This document shows positions 1-7,839 of a DNA stretch of 35,615 nucleotides, one piece after another (the stretch's first letter is position 1; the number at the start of each line of letters is the position of its first letter). Below the pieces are notes generated by a model. It was not told the DNA's origin. It searched no databases and was given only the letters and a program-made list of their open reading frames with translations. This DNA is from Janthinobacterium sp. GW456P (GTDB taxonomy: Bacteria; Pseudomonadota; Gammaproteobacteria; Burkholderiales; Burkholderiaceae_D): the NCBI RefSeq assembly GCF_002127655.1, contig NZ_NEHB01000044.1, forward strand, positions 1 to 35,615. Reading direction: 5' to 3'. A program made the translations under genes and the position numbers.

Positions 1-1
1 C

Positions 2-592
2 GAACTGCTGCGGCGCCGGCCCGACCTGATCGCCGCCGAACGGCGCCTGGCCGCCGCCAGCGCGCGCACCGGTGCGGCCGTTGCCGAGTACTACCCGAAA
101 CTGAGCCTGGGCGCCCTGCTGGGCAGCGCCACGGCAGGCGGCGCCCTGTTCGGCAGCGGCTCCGGCCAGGCCGCCGGCATGCTGGGCCTGCGCTGGCGCC
201 TGTTCGATTTCGGCCGCATCGACGCGCAGATCGAGGCTTCGCGCGGCCAGGAAGCCGAGCTGCTGGCGGCCTACCGGCTCGCGGCGCTGCATGCCGCCGA
301 AGACGTGGAAAACGCCGGCTCGGCCCTGCTGCGCCACGAAGAGCAAGCTAGTTTACTGGCGCAAAGCGTGGAATCGCTCGAGCGCGCCCGTGCCGCCTCG
401 CTGGCCGCCTACGAAAAAGGCGTGGTCAGCCGCCTTGACGTGCTGCAGGCCGACTCCCGCCTGCTGCGCGCAGCAGACGCGCGCGAACAGGCGCAAACGG
501 CGTCTGCGCGCGCTGCTGTCGCCACCTACCGGGCGCTGGGCGGCGGCTGGCAGGCGCCGCAGGCCGACATGCAGGCGATGGCCGCCAGGTAA
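2..592 (+). CDS. Outer-membrane efflux lipoprotein, NodT/OprM family (3' part)
   Basis: C-terminal part of an outer-membrane channel for an RND-type tripartite efflux pump; the reading frame is open from base 2 and the 5' end lies outside the window. The first residues read ELLRRRPDLIAAERRLAAA, the hallmark repeat of the NodT/OprM family. It is followed by EYYPKLSLGALLGS and, further on, LRWRLFDFGRIDAQIE, the second-repeat equivalent of the W-x-x-FD-x-GR signature. The rest is predicted long helices forming the periplasmic coiled-coil tunnel (AYEKGVVSRLDVLQADSRLL). It ends at TAA 590-592. Its pump and adaptor genes would be expected to the left. The family call is firm; the substrate cannot be judged. 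Confidence 0.93.
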   Translation, partial: ELLRRRPDLIAAERRLAAASARTGAAVAEYYPKLSLGALLGSATAGGALFGSGSGQAAGMLGLRWRLFDFGRIDAQIEASRGQEAELLAAYRLAALHAAEDVENAGSALLRHEEQASLLAQSVESLERARAASLAAYEKGVVSRLDVLQADSRLLRAADAREQAQTASARAAVATYRALGGGWQAPQADMQAMAAR

Positions 593-626
593 ATGCGGAC
601 GGCAGCCATACCCGTTCCACCGCTGT

Positions 627-790
627 CTGGCGCTGGCGAAAATCCGCGCGCGACCGGATGCGCGCAGCATCGAAATCTGCCACAAGCCAGGCAATGCCAA
701 CGCGAAACAGTTCTATGCCAGCATGGGCTTCTTGGAAAAAGCATGGATGCCGATGGCAATGACATGCTGGCCGTGATCGAACCAATCTAG
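627..790 (+). pseudogene. GNAT acetyltransferase C-terminal remnant, frameshifted
   Basis: Two short frames join into one GNAT-like C-terminus. Frame 3 gives RSIEICHKPGNANAKQFYAS followed by MGFLEK (663-740). Frame 2 then gives MDADGNDMLAVIEPI and the stop TAG at 788-790. Pattern N-x-x-A-x-x-F-Y-x-x-x-G-F followed by an acidic DADG-DML-V segment is typical of the last strands of GCN5-related acetyltransferases. The switch falls in a run of five A at 736-740, so a one-base loss there explains it. Nothing resembling the N-terminal half or the acetyl-CoA loop is present upstream, where the efflux gene ends at 592. I read it as a decayed fragment, not a working gene. Its end overlaps the end of the convergent HxlR gene. 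Confidence 0.6.
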
Positions 791-1275
791 CTGCCTGGCG
801 CCGCGCCCGCATCAGCCCTGGCATCGAAGGCCAGCCGCGCCGCATCGATGGCGTCGCGGTGGCCGTAGGCCCAGGCGCCCAGCGCGCTGATGGGGATCAA
901 TAGCGAACGCCCCAGGTCCGTCAAGGCGTAATCGACGCGGGGCGGCACCGTGGGAAACACCGTGCGCGTCACAAGGCCGTCGCGCTCAAGACCGCGCAGG
1001 GTCAATGTCAGCATGCGCTGCGAGATGCCGCCGATCAGGCGGCGCATTTCGTTGAAGCGCTTGGTGCCATTGCCCAGCAACATCACCACCATCACGCTCC
1101 ATTTGTCGCCCACGCGGGTCAGGATGTCCGTGATCGGGCGGCACGCGTCCGCCACGCCCGCATGGCCGCCATGGTCGCGCATGCGCTTTTCCAGCTCGGC
1201 CCCGCGCGCGGCCACCTCGCCCATAGTCACATCCGTGTGCCCCAGTGTGGAAAAAGTGCCTTCTTGTGCGTTCAT
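787..1275 (-). CDS. HxlR-family winged-helix transcriptional regulator
   Basis: 162-residue DNA-binding regulator. The HxlR domain runs from about residue 45: CRPITDILTRVGDKWSVMVV, then FNEMRRLIGGISQRMLTLTL (winged helix-turn-helix) and VPPRVDYALTDLGRSL (wing and last helix). Cys45 sits where many HxlR proteins (HypR/YodB type) carry a redox- or quinone-sensing cysteine. The N-terminal 40 residues are longer than usual, so a start at Met18 or Met32 is possible. I kept the ATG at 1275 because the intergenic palindromes begin just beyond it. It is divergent from azoR, and the inference is that it represses azoR and itself until electrophiles or quinones modify it. Confidence 0.88.
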   Translation of the reverse strand: MNAQEGTFSTLGHTDVTMGEVAARGAELEKRMRDHGGHAGVADACRPITDILTRVGDKWSVMVVMLLGNGTKRFNEMRRLIGGISQRMLTLTLRGLERDGLVTRTVFPTVPPRVDYALTDLGRSLLIPISALGAWAYGHRDAIDAARLAFDARADAGAAPGS

Positions 1276-1278
1276 TTG

Positions 1279-1303
1279 ATAGTCACTATATTTAACCCGG
1301 TTA
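1279..1303. promoter_or_regulatory. Tandem palindromes in the hxlR/azoR divergent promoter
   Basis: Two 11-base inverted repeats, each with a single central base, lie side by side: ATAGT-C-ACTAT (1279-1289) and TAACC-C-GGTTA (1293-1303). Their centres are 14 bases apart. They sit between the starts of the regulator (1275) and azoR (1345), an AT-richer island in GC-rich DNA. Small winged-helix regulators of this family often bind short dyads in divergent promoters. Binding by this HxlR protein is inference. Confidence 0.5.
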
Positions 1304-1344
1304 CAAAAAAATACCACCCGATCATACCATCCAAGAAGGCAAGC

Positions 1345-1917
1345 ATGAACATCCTGCATATCGATTCCAGCATCCTTGGCGAGCATTCCGTCAGCCGCCA
1401 ACTGACCGCCGCCATCGCCGCCCGCCTGCAAGCGGCCGCGCCCGGCGCCACCGTCCACTACCGCGACCTGGCCGCCCAGCCCTTGCCGCAATTTACGGCC
1501 GCCCCCGGCGCCGCCGACGGGGCAATCCTTGCCGCCGCGCTGGACCAAGTACTGGCCGCCGACGTCATCGTCATCGGCGCGCCCATGTACAACTTCGCCA
1601 TTCCCAGCCAGCTCAAATCGTGGCTCGACGCGCTGGCCGTGCCCGGCAAGACCTTCCAGTACGGCGCCCACGGCCCGGAAGGCTTGCTGGGCGCCAAGCG
1701 CGTGATCATCGCCTCGACGCGCGGCGGCTACTATGGCGCCGACACGCCGCTGGCCGCTCTGGAACACCAGGAAAGCCATCTGCGCGCCTTCCTCGGCTTC
1801 CTCGGCATCGAGCAGATCGAGATCGTGCGCGCTGAAGGCGTCAAGGTCAGCGACGCAGCCAGGGCGCAGGCGCTGACGGCGGCCTTCGAGCAGATCGGCG
1901 CGCTGCAGGCAGCATAG
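1345..1917 (+). CDS. azoR: FMN-dependent NADH-azoreductase (quinone reductase)
   Basis: 190-residue cytosolic flavodoxin-fold enzyme that reduces quinones and azo bonds by two-electron transfer from NAD(P)H through FMN. Visible signatures are the N-terminal MNILHIDSSILGEHSVSRQL (FMN phosphate loop), APMYNFAIPSQLKSWLDAL (flavin-ring loop with M-Y-N-F), GKTFQY, and STRGGYYGADTPLAALEHQE in the second flavin loop. Length matches AzoR/AcpD (about 200 residues). An in-frame extension to 1162 exists, but the ATG at 1345 has a purine-rich AGAAGG at 1334-1339 and starts with the conserved N-terminus. Its divergent HxlR neighbour and the downstream ABM monooxygenase support a quinone-stress role. Confidence 0.93.
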   Translation: MNILHIDSSILGEHSVSRQLTAAIAARLQAAAPGATVHYRDLAAQPLPQFTAAPGAADGAILAAALDQVLAADVIVIGAPMYNFAIPSQLKSWLDALAVPGKTFQYGAHGPEGLLGAKRVIIASTRGGYYGADTPLAALEHQESHLRAFLGFLGIEQIEIVRAEGVKVSDAARAQALTAAFEQIGALQAA

Positions 1918-2038
1918 GTTCAGCTTGATTATCTGGCTGCGGCGGAAACTGTTTCGGCGCAGCCAGGCTGGGCATCGCGGACAGGAACGGGCAAACTACG
2001 CCAAGCTGCACCCGCCCCCCCACTTTACAAGGACCACC

Positions 2039-2326
2039 ATGACCCTGATCATCGTCGCCACCATCGATGCCCAAGCCCAACATACGGATGCCGTGCGCGC
2101 CGCGCTGGAAGCCGTCGTGCCGCCCAGCCGCGCGGAAAGCGCCTGCCTGCGCTACGAGCTGCACCTCGACAACAAGATTCCCACGCGCTTCATCATGCTG
2201 GAAGAATGGATGGACAAGGCAGCCCACACGGCGCATGAAGCGACGCCCCACTTCAAGACCCTGGTCGCCGCCGTGGGCGACAAGGTCGTCAACATCGACA
2301 TAGCGGAATTGAGCAAGCTGAAGTAA
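2039..2326 (+). CDS. ABM-domain putative quinol monooxygenase
   Basis: 95-residue antibiotic-biosynthesis-monooxygenase fold protein of the YgiN type, a dimeric alpha/beta ferredoxin-like barrel without bound cofactor. Seen are the first strand TLIIVATIDAQAQHTDAVRA, the central R-Y-E-L-H strand with RFIMLEEWMDKAAHTAHEAT (family pattern E-x-W-x-x-x-x-A-x-x-x-H) and HFKTLVAAVGD near the end. ACAAGGA at 2027-2033 is a good ribosome site for the ATG at 2039. It lies 121 bases after azoR on the same strand. YgiN-type enzymes cycle quinols and quinones, which fits that neighbour; the substrate is unproven. Confidence 0.85.
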   Translation: MTLIIVATIDAQAQHTDAVRAALEAVVPPSRAESACLRYELHLDNKIPTRFIMLEEWMDKAAHTAHEATPHFKTLVAAVGDKVVNIDIAELSKLK

Positions 2327-2332
2327 CAACCG

Positions 2333-2351
2333 GCGCGCTGCGCAAGCGCGC
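2333..2351 (+). terminator. Short GC stem-loop after the ABM gene
   Basis: GCGCGCT (2333-2339), five-base loop, AGCGCGC (2345-2351), starting six bases after the ABM stop codon. No T tract follows directly, so it is not a standard intrinsic terminator. It may still stabilise the 3' end of the message or slow the polymerase. Confidence 0.3.
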
Positions 2352-2363
2352 GGCCATCTTGGC

Positions 2364-2390
2364 AAGTTGCCATCTATAATGTGGCAACTT
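2364..2390. promoter_or_regulatory. 9-bp inverted repeat around a TATAAT hexamer
   Basis: AAGTTGCCA (2364-2372) and TGGCAACTT (2382-2390) form a perfect 9-base dyad separated by nine bases that contain TATAAT (2375-2380). A third half-site TTGGCAA overlaps on the left (2359-2365). It stands directly before the gene starting at about 2397. It could be an operator covering the -10 box. As RNA it could be a stem followed by TTCTTT, ending the ABM transcript. No good -35 lies 17 bases upstream of TATAAT, so promoter strength is uncertain. Confidence 0.45.
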
Positions 2391-2396
2391 TTCTTT

Positions 2397-2972
2397 ATGG
2401 CCATCATGATTCCATTTTCCTGCATACGCGCCGCCGCAGCGGCAGCCGCCCTGACTCTCTGCGCCAGCGCCTCCGCGCAAGCGCCCATGCCCAATCTGAC
2501 GGGCGAATACAATCTGCTCTCGTCAAAGACCGTGCCGCCCAGCAACTGGGGCTATTCCAAGGGCCGTATTTCGATCAAGCAGCTCGATGAGCGTCACTTG
2601 CTGATCCTGCTCGCCTGCGAATGGAAACGCGAACCGAAGGCCGTCTGCGGCGATTATTACTATGCCCAGTGGCGCGACAATGGCCTGTATCTGCAGGACA
2701 TGAATACCTTCGCCATGCGCCTGTACTTCGATCCCGCCACGCGCAAGCTCACCATCATTTCGCGCGGCGCCGACGCCAAGCAAAGCGTGCGGCATGAAGT
2801 CTTCGGCGCGACGACCGAGCCGCTCGTCGACCCCGCGCTGGTGCGGCGCATGAAGCGCGAAACGTCGAATGCCGACAGCAAGGAAAACCGCCGCGTGTTC
2901 GGCCCCTACACCAAGTGGGACTACCAGGAAAACCGCATCGAATTCCAGCGCCAGGACTTGACCGCGCCGTGA
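2397..2972 (+). CDS. Exported protein of unknown function (first of a coupled pair)
   Basis: About 191 residues; I do not recognise the family. The N-terminus (MAIMIPFSCIRAAAAAAALT then LCASASAQAP) is a Sec signal peptide with a likely cut after ASA, so the mature protein of about 160 residues should be periplasmic. It is rich in aromatic and charged residues (CEWKREPKAVCGDYYYAQW, YLQDMNTFAMRLYFD), with two cysteines about nine residues apart that could form a disulfide. Starts at 2379, 2397 and 2406 are all in frame; none has a clear ribosome site, and 2397 or 2406 gives the best signal peptide. Its stop overlaps the next start by one base. Confidence 0.7.
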   Translation: MAIMIPFSCIRAAAAAAALTLCASASAQAPMPNLTGEYNLLSSKTVPPSNWGYSKGRISIKQLDERHLLILLACEWKREPKAVCGDYYYAQWRDNGLYLQDMNTFAMRLYFDPATRKLTIISRGADAKQSVRHEVFGATTEPLVDPALVRRMKRETSNADSKENRRVFGPYTKWDYQENRIEFQRQDLTAP

Positions 2973-3703
2973 TGCCACGCCTGATCCAGCCCCTGCGCCG
3001 CCAGCTGCTGCGCCTCGCCGGCATTCTGCTGTGCTCGCCCGTGCTCGCGCGCGCGGCAGACAACGGCCTGCCCCGCGCCGTGCGCCAGCGCATCCTGACC
3101 ACCCTGGACGCGCCGCTGCCCAAGGTGCTCAATGTGCACCATCTGGCGCTGATACGGCGTTTCAATATCGGCTGGTCGCCCGTGGAAAGCGGCGCGCCCA
3201 TGCTCAATCCGGCCTATCCGCTGGGAAAAGGCGATACGCTGGCACTGGCCATGCAGGCCATCGCCAGCAAGGATGCGGCGCTGGCCGCGCAGCGCCTGAT
3301 GGAAGCGGCCTTGCTGCTGCCCCACTTCGTACAGATGGCAAATCTGAAACCGGGCAGCTATGCCTACGGCAAGGCGTCGTTCACGTTGACCACCCGGCAT
3401 CTGATAGTGCTGCGCCAGCAGTCGTGGCTATCGCTGGAAATGCTGGGCATGGGCGCGGAAGATTACCTGGCCGAAGGCTATTGGCCCACGCCGTCCGTCG
3501 ACGGCAAGCGGCCGTATGGCGATTTTACGAATTATCCGGTGGAAATGGCACAGGCGCTGGGCCTGCCCGTGCACCACCAGGCGGACGGCAGCCTGACCAT
3601 CACACCCATGTTGCGCACGGAACTGGAAGCACTGCACCAGCAGACCATGCCCGCGCTGCAGGTGTTCGTGCGGGAAGCGGGCTTGCGGCGCAATACCGTC
3701 TAG
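2972..3703 (+). CDS. Exported protein of unknown function (second of a coupled pair)
   Basis: 243 residues, family not recognised. It begins in TGATG: the TGA of the preceding gene at 2970-2972 overlaps this ATG at 2972-2974, so the two are probably translationally coupled. An N-terminal signal peptide (positively charged MPRLIQPLRRQLLRLAG, then ILLCSPVLARA) suggests export. The mature part has helical stretches (TLALAMQAIASKDAALAAQ) and the patterns YAYGKASFTLTTRHLIVLRQ and YWPTPSVDGKRPYGDFTNYP. The last one looks like a conserved loop. No catalytic motif is evident. The gene converges on the photolyase gene with a 27-base gap. Confidence 0.7.
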   Translation: MPRLIQPLRRQLLRLAGILLCSPVLARAADNGLPRAVRQRILTTLDAPLPKVLNVHHLALIRRFNIGWSPVESGAPMLNPAYPLGKGDTLALAMQAIASKDAALAAQRLMEAALLLPHFVQMANLKPGSYAYGKASFTLTTRHLIVLRQQSWLSLEMLGMGAEDYLAEGYWPTPSVDGKRPYGDFTNYPVEMAQALGLPVHHQADGSLTITPMLRTELEALHQQTMPALQVFVREAGLRRNTV

Positions 3704-3730
3704 GCGTATCGCCTGCCCCATTACCCTGTC

Positions 3731-5272
3731 TTACAGCGCATCGAGCCTGGCCAGCATGGCGGCCGCCTGCTGCCGGAAAGCGGCGATTGTTTCCGCGTCC
3801 ATCTTCTCCAGCTGGCGGTATGCCATGCCGATGCGGGGATTGCGTTCCAGGGTGGCTGCATTGCGGTGGAAAAAATCCCAGTACAGCGCATTGAAGGGGC
3901 AGGCGCGCTCGCCGATGCGCGCCTTCTTGTCGTAATGGCAGCCTTTGCAGTAATCGCCCATGCGGTCGATATACGCGGCGCTGGAGACGTACGGCTTGGT
4001 GGCCAGCAGCCCGCCATCGGCGAACTGGCTCATGCCGACGGTATTGGGCAGCTCCACCCATTCGAAGGCGTCGATATAAATGCCCAGGTACCAGCCGTGG
4101 ACCTCGGCCGGATCGAGGCCGGCGAGCAGCGCGAAGTTGCCGATCACCATCAGGCGCTGGATATGATGCGCATGCGCCTGTTCCAGCGACTGGGTAATCG
4201 CCGTTGACACACACTGCATCTTCGTCTTGCCATCCCAGAACCATGCGGGCAGCGGGCGTGTGTGGCCAAAGAAATTCTTCTCGGCGTACCCGGGCATATG
4301 CGCCCAGTAGACGCCGCGCACGTATTCGCGCCAGCCCAGGATCTGGCGGATGAAGCCCTCGACCGCGGCCAGCGGCGCATGGCCGGCCTGATACGCGGCC
4401 TGCGCCCTGTCAACGACTTCGCGCGGGTTGAGCATTTTGACGTTCAGCGCAAACGACAGCAGGGAATGAAACAGACGCCACGCCTTGCTGCTCATCGCAT
4501 CCTGGAAGTCGCCGAAATACGGCAAGGCCCGCTCGATGAAGGCGTCGAGCTGCCGCAGCGCCTCCTCCCGGTTCAGCGCCCATGGCAGGCGGTCGGCATG
4601 GGGTGCGCCAAAGCTCTTCACGCCAGCGGCGACGATGCTTTGCCATAGCGCGGAATGGTCATGCACGGTGCGCGGGTCTGGTGGTTCGGCGGGCGTGCCG
4701 CGCCAGGGCTTGCGATTGTCGTGATCGAAGTTCCACTGGCCGCCAACGGGGTTTTTCGCGTCTTCCATCAACACCCGGTGCGTGCTGCGCATCTGGCGGT
4801 AGAAAAACTCCATCAGCCATTGCTTGCGACCGGCGAAAATATCGGCCGCCTCGTGGCGGGCCGTATAGAAATGCTCGCTGTCGACCATCCGCCACGGAAT
4901 GGCCGAGCGTCGTCCGGCCTCATATAGCTGCTGGTCGAGCCGCCATTCGTCGGGCGCTTGGTATTCGACGGCGGCGGCGCCATGGCGGGCAATCAGCGCT
5001 TCGATATTCTCCGGCAGCGAGCGCGCGCTGTCCGCGTCGCCGATGGCGATGTAATGCACCGTGTGGCCGAGCTGGCGCAGCTGGCGTGCAAAGTCGCGCA
5101 TGGCGGCGAAGATCGCGAGGATTTTCTGCGCATGATGCAGCACATAATCGGTTTCCTGCCGCACTTCCATCATGACGTAGATGGTGGCGTCATCGACCTC
5201 GGTGTACCAGCGGTGCTGTGCATTGAGCTGGTCGCCGAGTATCAGGCGCAATATGGGCGTCGGTGTAGTCAT
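3731..5272 (-). CDS. phrB: FeS-type (6-4) photolyase, PhrB/cryptochrome-like
   Basis: 513-residue flavoprotein of the prokaryotic FeS-BCP/CryPro branch that repairs UV-induced (6-4) photoproducts using blue light. The N-terminal antenna domain starts LRLILGDQLNAQHRW. Four cysteines, Cys354, Cys442, Cys445 and Cys458 (DYCKGCHYDKKARIGERACP), match the [4Fe-4S] ligands of Agrobacterium PhrB with a constant offset of four. The pair His369-His370 (HAHHIQRLMVIGNFALLAG) matches its lesion-site histidines. FAD-pocket segments such as GWREYVRGVYWAHMPGY and WYLGIYIDAFEWVELPNT are present. I chose the ATG at 5272; one five codons upstream (5287) is also open. The start is 39 bases after the penicillin-binding protein gene, so they may share a transcript. 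Confidence 0.93.
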   Translation of the reverse strand: MTTPTPILRLILGDQLNAQHRWYTEVDDATIYVMMEVRQETDYVLHHAQKILAIFAAMRDFARQLRQLGHTVHYIAIGDADSARSLPENIEALIARHGAAAVEYQAPDEWRLDQQLYEAGRRSAIPWRMVDSEHFYTARHEAADIFAGRKQWLMEFFYRQMRSTHRVLMEDAKNPVGGQWNFDHDNRKPWRGTPAEPPDPRTVHDHSALWQSIVAAGVKSFGAPHADRLPWALNREEALRQLDAFIERALPYFGDFQDAMSSKAWRLFHSLLSFALNVKMLNPREVVDRAQAAYQAGHAPLAAVEGFIRQILGWREYVRGVYWAHMPGYAEKNFFGHTRPLPAWFWDGKTKMQCVSTAITQSLEQAHAHHIQRLMVIGNFALLAGLDPAEVHGWYLGIYIDAFEWVELPNTVGMSQFADGGLLATKPYVSSAAYIDRMGDYCKGCHYDKKARIGERACPFNALYWDFFHRNAATLERNPRIGMAYRQLEKMDAETIAAFRQQAAAMLARLDAL

Positions 5273-5311
5273 GGTTATTCTTTGCAATGCGTAAATGCGC
5301 GGCGGCGGCGC

Positions 5312-7765
5312 TTATCCTTGCGGCGCCGGCTGTGGTGCAGGCGCCGGCACCGGCGTAGCTTCCGGCACCGCCTTGCCATGCGCTTCCTGTCCGCCCTCGC
5401 CTTCGGGCGGCATGGCCAGCGGCGCGGCCGGCGCGCCTTCCGGCAGCAGATCGCCCGGCTCTTCCACCGGTTCATCCTGCGGTTCCTCGACGGGTTCCAC
5501 ATGGCGCAGCGGCGGCGGTGGCTTGCCGCCGGGGAAGATGGCGTCGCGCGACAGCTTGCCCGTATCGAGCGCCGTCTTGAAGAAGTCGCCCACCACCAGC
5601 ACGGCGTTATGGCCGCCCTGGCCCCAGTAATTGCTGCGCATGGTGACGCGCGCGTCATTGAAACCGACCCAGGCGCCACCGACCAGTTCCGGGTGCATCA
5701 GGATGAACCAGCCGTCCGCATTGTTTTGCGTGGTGCCGCTCTTGCCGGCCACGTCGGAACGGATGCCGAAGCGGCTGCGGATGGCCGTGCCCGTGCCGCG
5801 GTCGATCACGCCACGCATCATGTCTGTCAGGGTGGCGGCCGATGCGGCTTGCATGGCGCGCTTGGGCTTGTCTTCGCCGAAGCGGGCGATGACTTTGCCT
5901 TCGCGGTCCGTGATGTGCGTGACGACGAACGGCAAACGGGCTTCGCCCTGGGCCGCGATGCTGGCGTAGGCGTTGACCATTTCCAATAAAGTGACGGGAC
6001 TGGTGCCCAGCGCCAGCGACGGCACTTTTTCCAGCTTGCTGTCGCGGATACCGAGCGCGCGCGCCAGCTTGATGATCGGCGGCAAGCCGACATCCTGCAT
6101 CACTTGCGCCGTGATGGTGTTTTTCGAAAACACGAGGCCATCGCGCATGGTCATGTCGCGGCCCGTGGTGCCGCTCATGTCCGTCGGGCGCCATTTCGTG
6201 CCATCGGACGCCTTGATATCCATCACTTCATCGCGGTAGACGTGGTCAGGGCTTAAACCCTTTTCCAGCGCCGCGCCATACACGATGGGCTTGAAGGTGG
6301 AACCGGGCTGGCGCGCCGCCTGCGATACGTGGTCGAACTGTTCACGCGCGAAGTCGCGGCTGCCCACCCAGGCGCGCACGGCGCCCGTGGCCGGGTCCAT
6401 CGCGGCAAAGCCCGCTTCCAGCCGCGTCTTCGACTTGCGCAGGGCCGCCATGAAGGCGCGGTCGCCCTTCAGCTGCGCCAGCGCGGCCTCGGGCGTGCTG
6501 CCTGCCGCCGTCAGCTTGCGGTAGTCGCCGGACTCGCGCACGAAGGCGTCGAGCAGGGCCGGATGCGATTTCCAGAAGTAGTCGAAGGCCACGCTGCCGC
6601 CCTGCATGCCCGCGTACATGCCCGTCGAGGTGGACGACGGCACGCCGGCGCGGCTCCATTCCACGTCGGCGATCGCCTGCAAGGCATTCGCCTGGCGCTC
6701 GACGGCGCGCTCGGCCGCCTGCTGCAAATCGTGGTCGAGCGTGGTATGCACCACCAGCGCGTCGAGTTCCAGGTTGTAGTCGTTTTCGTCGGCCCACTCG
6801 ATCAGCCACTTGCGCACATAGGCCGTGAAGTGGCTGTCCGACTGCGCCCGCTCGCTCTGGCGCTCGAAATGCAGGCGCAGCGGGCGCTTGATCAGCTGTT
6901 TGTAGCGCGCCTCGTCAATGACGTCGTGCTTGCGCATCTGCCCCAGTACCACATTGCGGCGCTGCAAGGAACGTTCGGGATTGCCGACAGGATTGTAGTA
7001 ATTCGTACCCTTGAGCATGCCGACCAGGGTGGCGCTTTCCAGAATGTCGAGGCGCGAGGCGGGCTTGTCGAAGTAGGTGCGGGCCGCCATTTCGATGCCG
7101 TAGGTGTTGTACAGGAAAGGGACGGTGTTCAAATACGCTTCCAAGATTTCCGTCTTGCTGTAGGTGGCCTCGATTTTCAGGGCCGTGATGAGTTCCTTCA
7201 GCTTGCGGTTGAGGCTGCGCGAACGGCCAATTTCCTCGGGGAACATATTGCGCGCCAGCTGCTGCGTGATGGTGGAACCGCCCTGCGGATTGCCGCCCGC
7301 CGTGTGCAGGATGGCGCCCGCCGTGCGCGTGAAATCGACACCGTGGTGTGCGTAGAAACGGTGGTCTTCCGTCGAGATCAAGGCACTGATCACGTTCGGC
7401 GAAATCTGTTTTAAGGTGACCCGTTCCTGCAAGCCCTGGTCGAAGCGGGCCAGTTCCTTGCCATCGGCGCTGACCATGGTGGTCGGCGCGGCCGCGCGCG
7501 CCTGGCGCAAGTCGTGGATGCTCGGTGTCAGGGGAATCAGCAGCAGCATGTACAAGATCAGCAGCGCCAGCAGGGCCAAAAACGACCATAGCGCCAGCAC
7601 CAGCGCGCGCCGCACGGGCGGCAGGGTCATCAAGTGCGCGTGACCGCGCCGGTACAACGCCACAGCCTTGACCCACGCCACTCCCGCCACGCGAACGAGC
7701 TGCGCGCGCGCCCATATGAACGCCTGCCGTGCTTTTTCCTGAAACCGCTCCATGCCTGATGCCAT
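5312..7765 (-). CDS. mrcA: Class A penicillin-binding protein (PBP1A family)
   Basis: 817-residue bifunctional peptidoglycan synthase anchored in the inner membrane. A cytoplasmic tail of about 50 residues precedes one membrane helix (about 54-78). The GT51 glycosyltransferase domain follows, with Glu133 in STEDHRFYAHHG and the QGGSTITQQLARN box. The transpeptidase domain has Ser489 in STFK, SKN 547-549 and KSGT 675-678. From about residue 748 the tail is Pro/Glu/Ala-rich and low in complexity, ending APAPQPAPQG. The frame stays open upstream to 8086, but that part overlaps another gene and is not protein-like. The ATG at 7765 gives the normal N-terminus. It lies just downstream of a class D beta-lactamase on the same strand. 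Confidence 0.93.
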   Translation of the reverse strand: MASGMERFQEKARQAFIWARAQLVRVAGVAWVKAVALYRRGHAHLMTLPPVRRALVLALWSFLALLALLILYMLLLIPLTPSIHDLRQARAAAPTTMVSADGKELARFDQGLQERVTLKQISPNVISALISTEDHRFYAHHGVDFTRTAGAILHTAGGNPQGGSTITQQLARNMFPEEIGRSRSLNRKLKELITALKIEATYSKTEILEAYLNTVPFLYNTYGIEMAARTYFDKPASRLDILESATLVGMLKGTNYYNPVGNPERSLQRRNVVLGQMRKHDVIDEARYKQLIKRPLRLHFERQSERAQSDSHFTAYVRKWLIEWADENDYNLELDALVVHTTLDHDLQQAAERAVERQANALQAIADVEWSRAGVPSSTSTGMYAGMQGGSVAFDYFWKSHPALLDAFVRESGDYRKLTAAGSTPEAALAQLKGDRAFMAALRKSKTRLEAGFAAMDPATGAVRAWVGSRDFAREQFDHVSQAARQPGSTFKPIVYGAALEKGLSPDHVYRDEVMDIKASDGTKWRPTDMSGTTGRDMTMRDGLVFSKNTITAQVMQDVGLPPIIKLARALGIRDSKLEKVPSLALGTSPVTLLEMVNAYASIAAQGEARLPFVVTHITDREGKVIARFGEDKPKRAMQAASAATLTDMMRGVIDRGTGTAIRSRFGIRSDVAGKSGTTQNNADGWFILMHPELVGGAWVGFNDARVTMRSNYWGQGGHNAVLVVGDFFKTALDTGKLSRDAIFPGGKPPPPLRHVEPVEEPQDEPVEEPGDLLPEGAPAAPLAMPPEGEGGQEAHGKAVPEATPVPAPAPQPAPQG

Positions 7766-7839
7766 GCTTCTAACCTTGTCTGATGCCGGATTATCCGTTT
7801 CAGCAAGTATATAGGGCGGGCAAGCAAGCGGGCCGGAAT

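Noticed and set aside
787..1779. HxlR protein extended to 330 residues
   Set aside because: The extra part is antisense to azoR and the promoter palindromes; the HxlR domain is complete without it.
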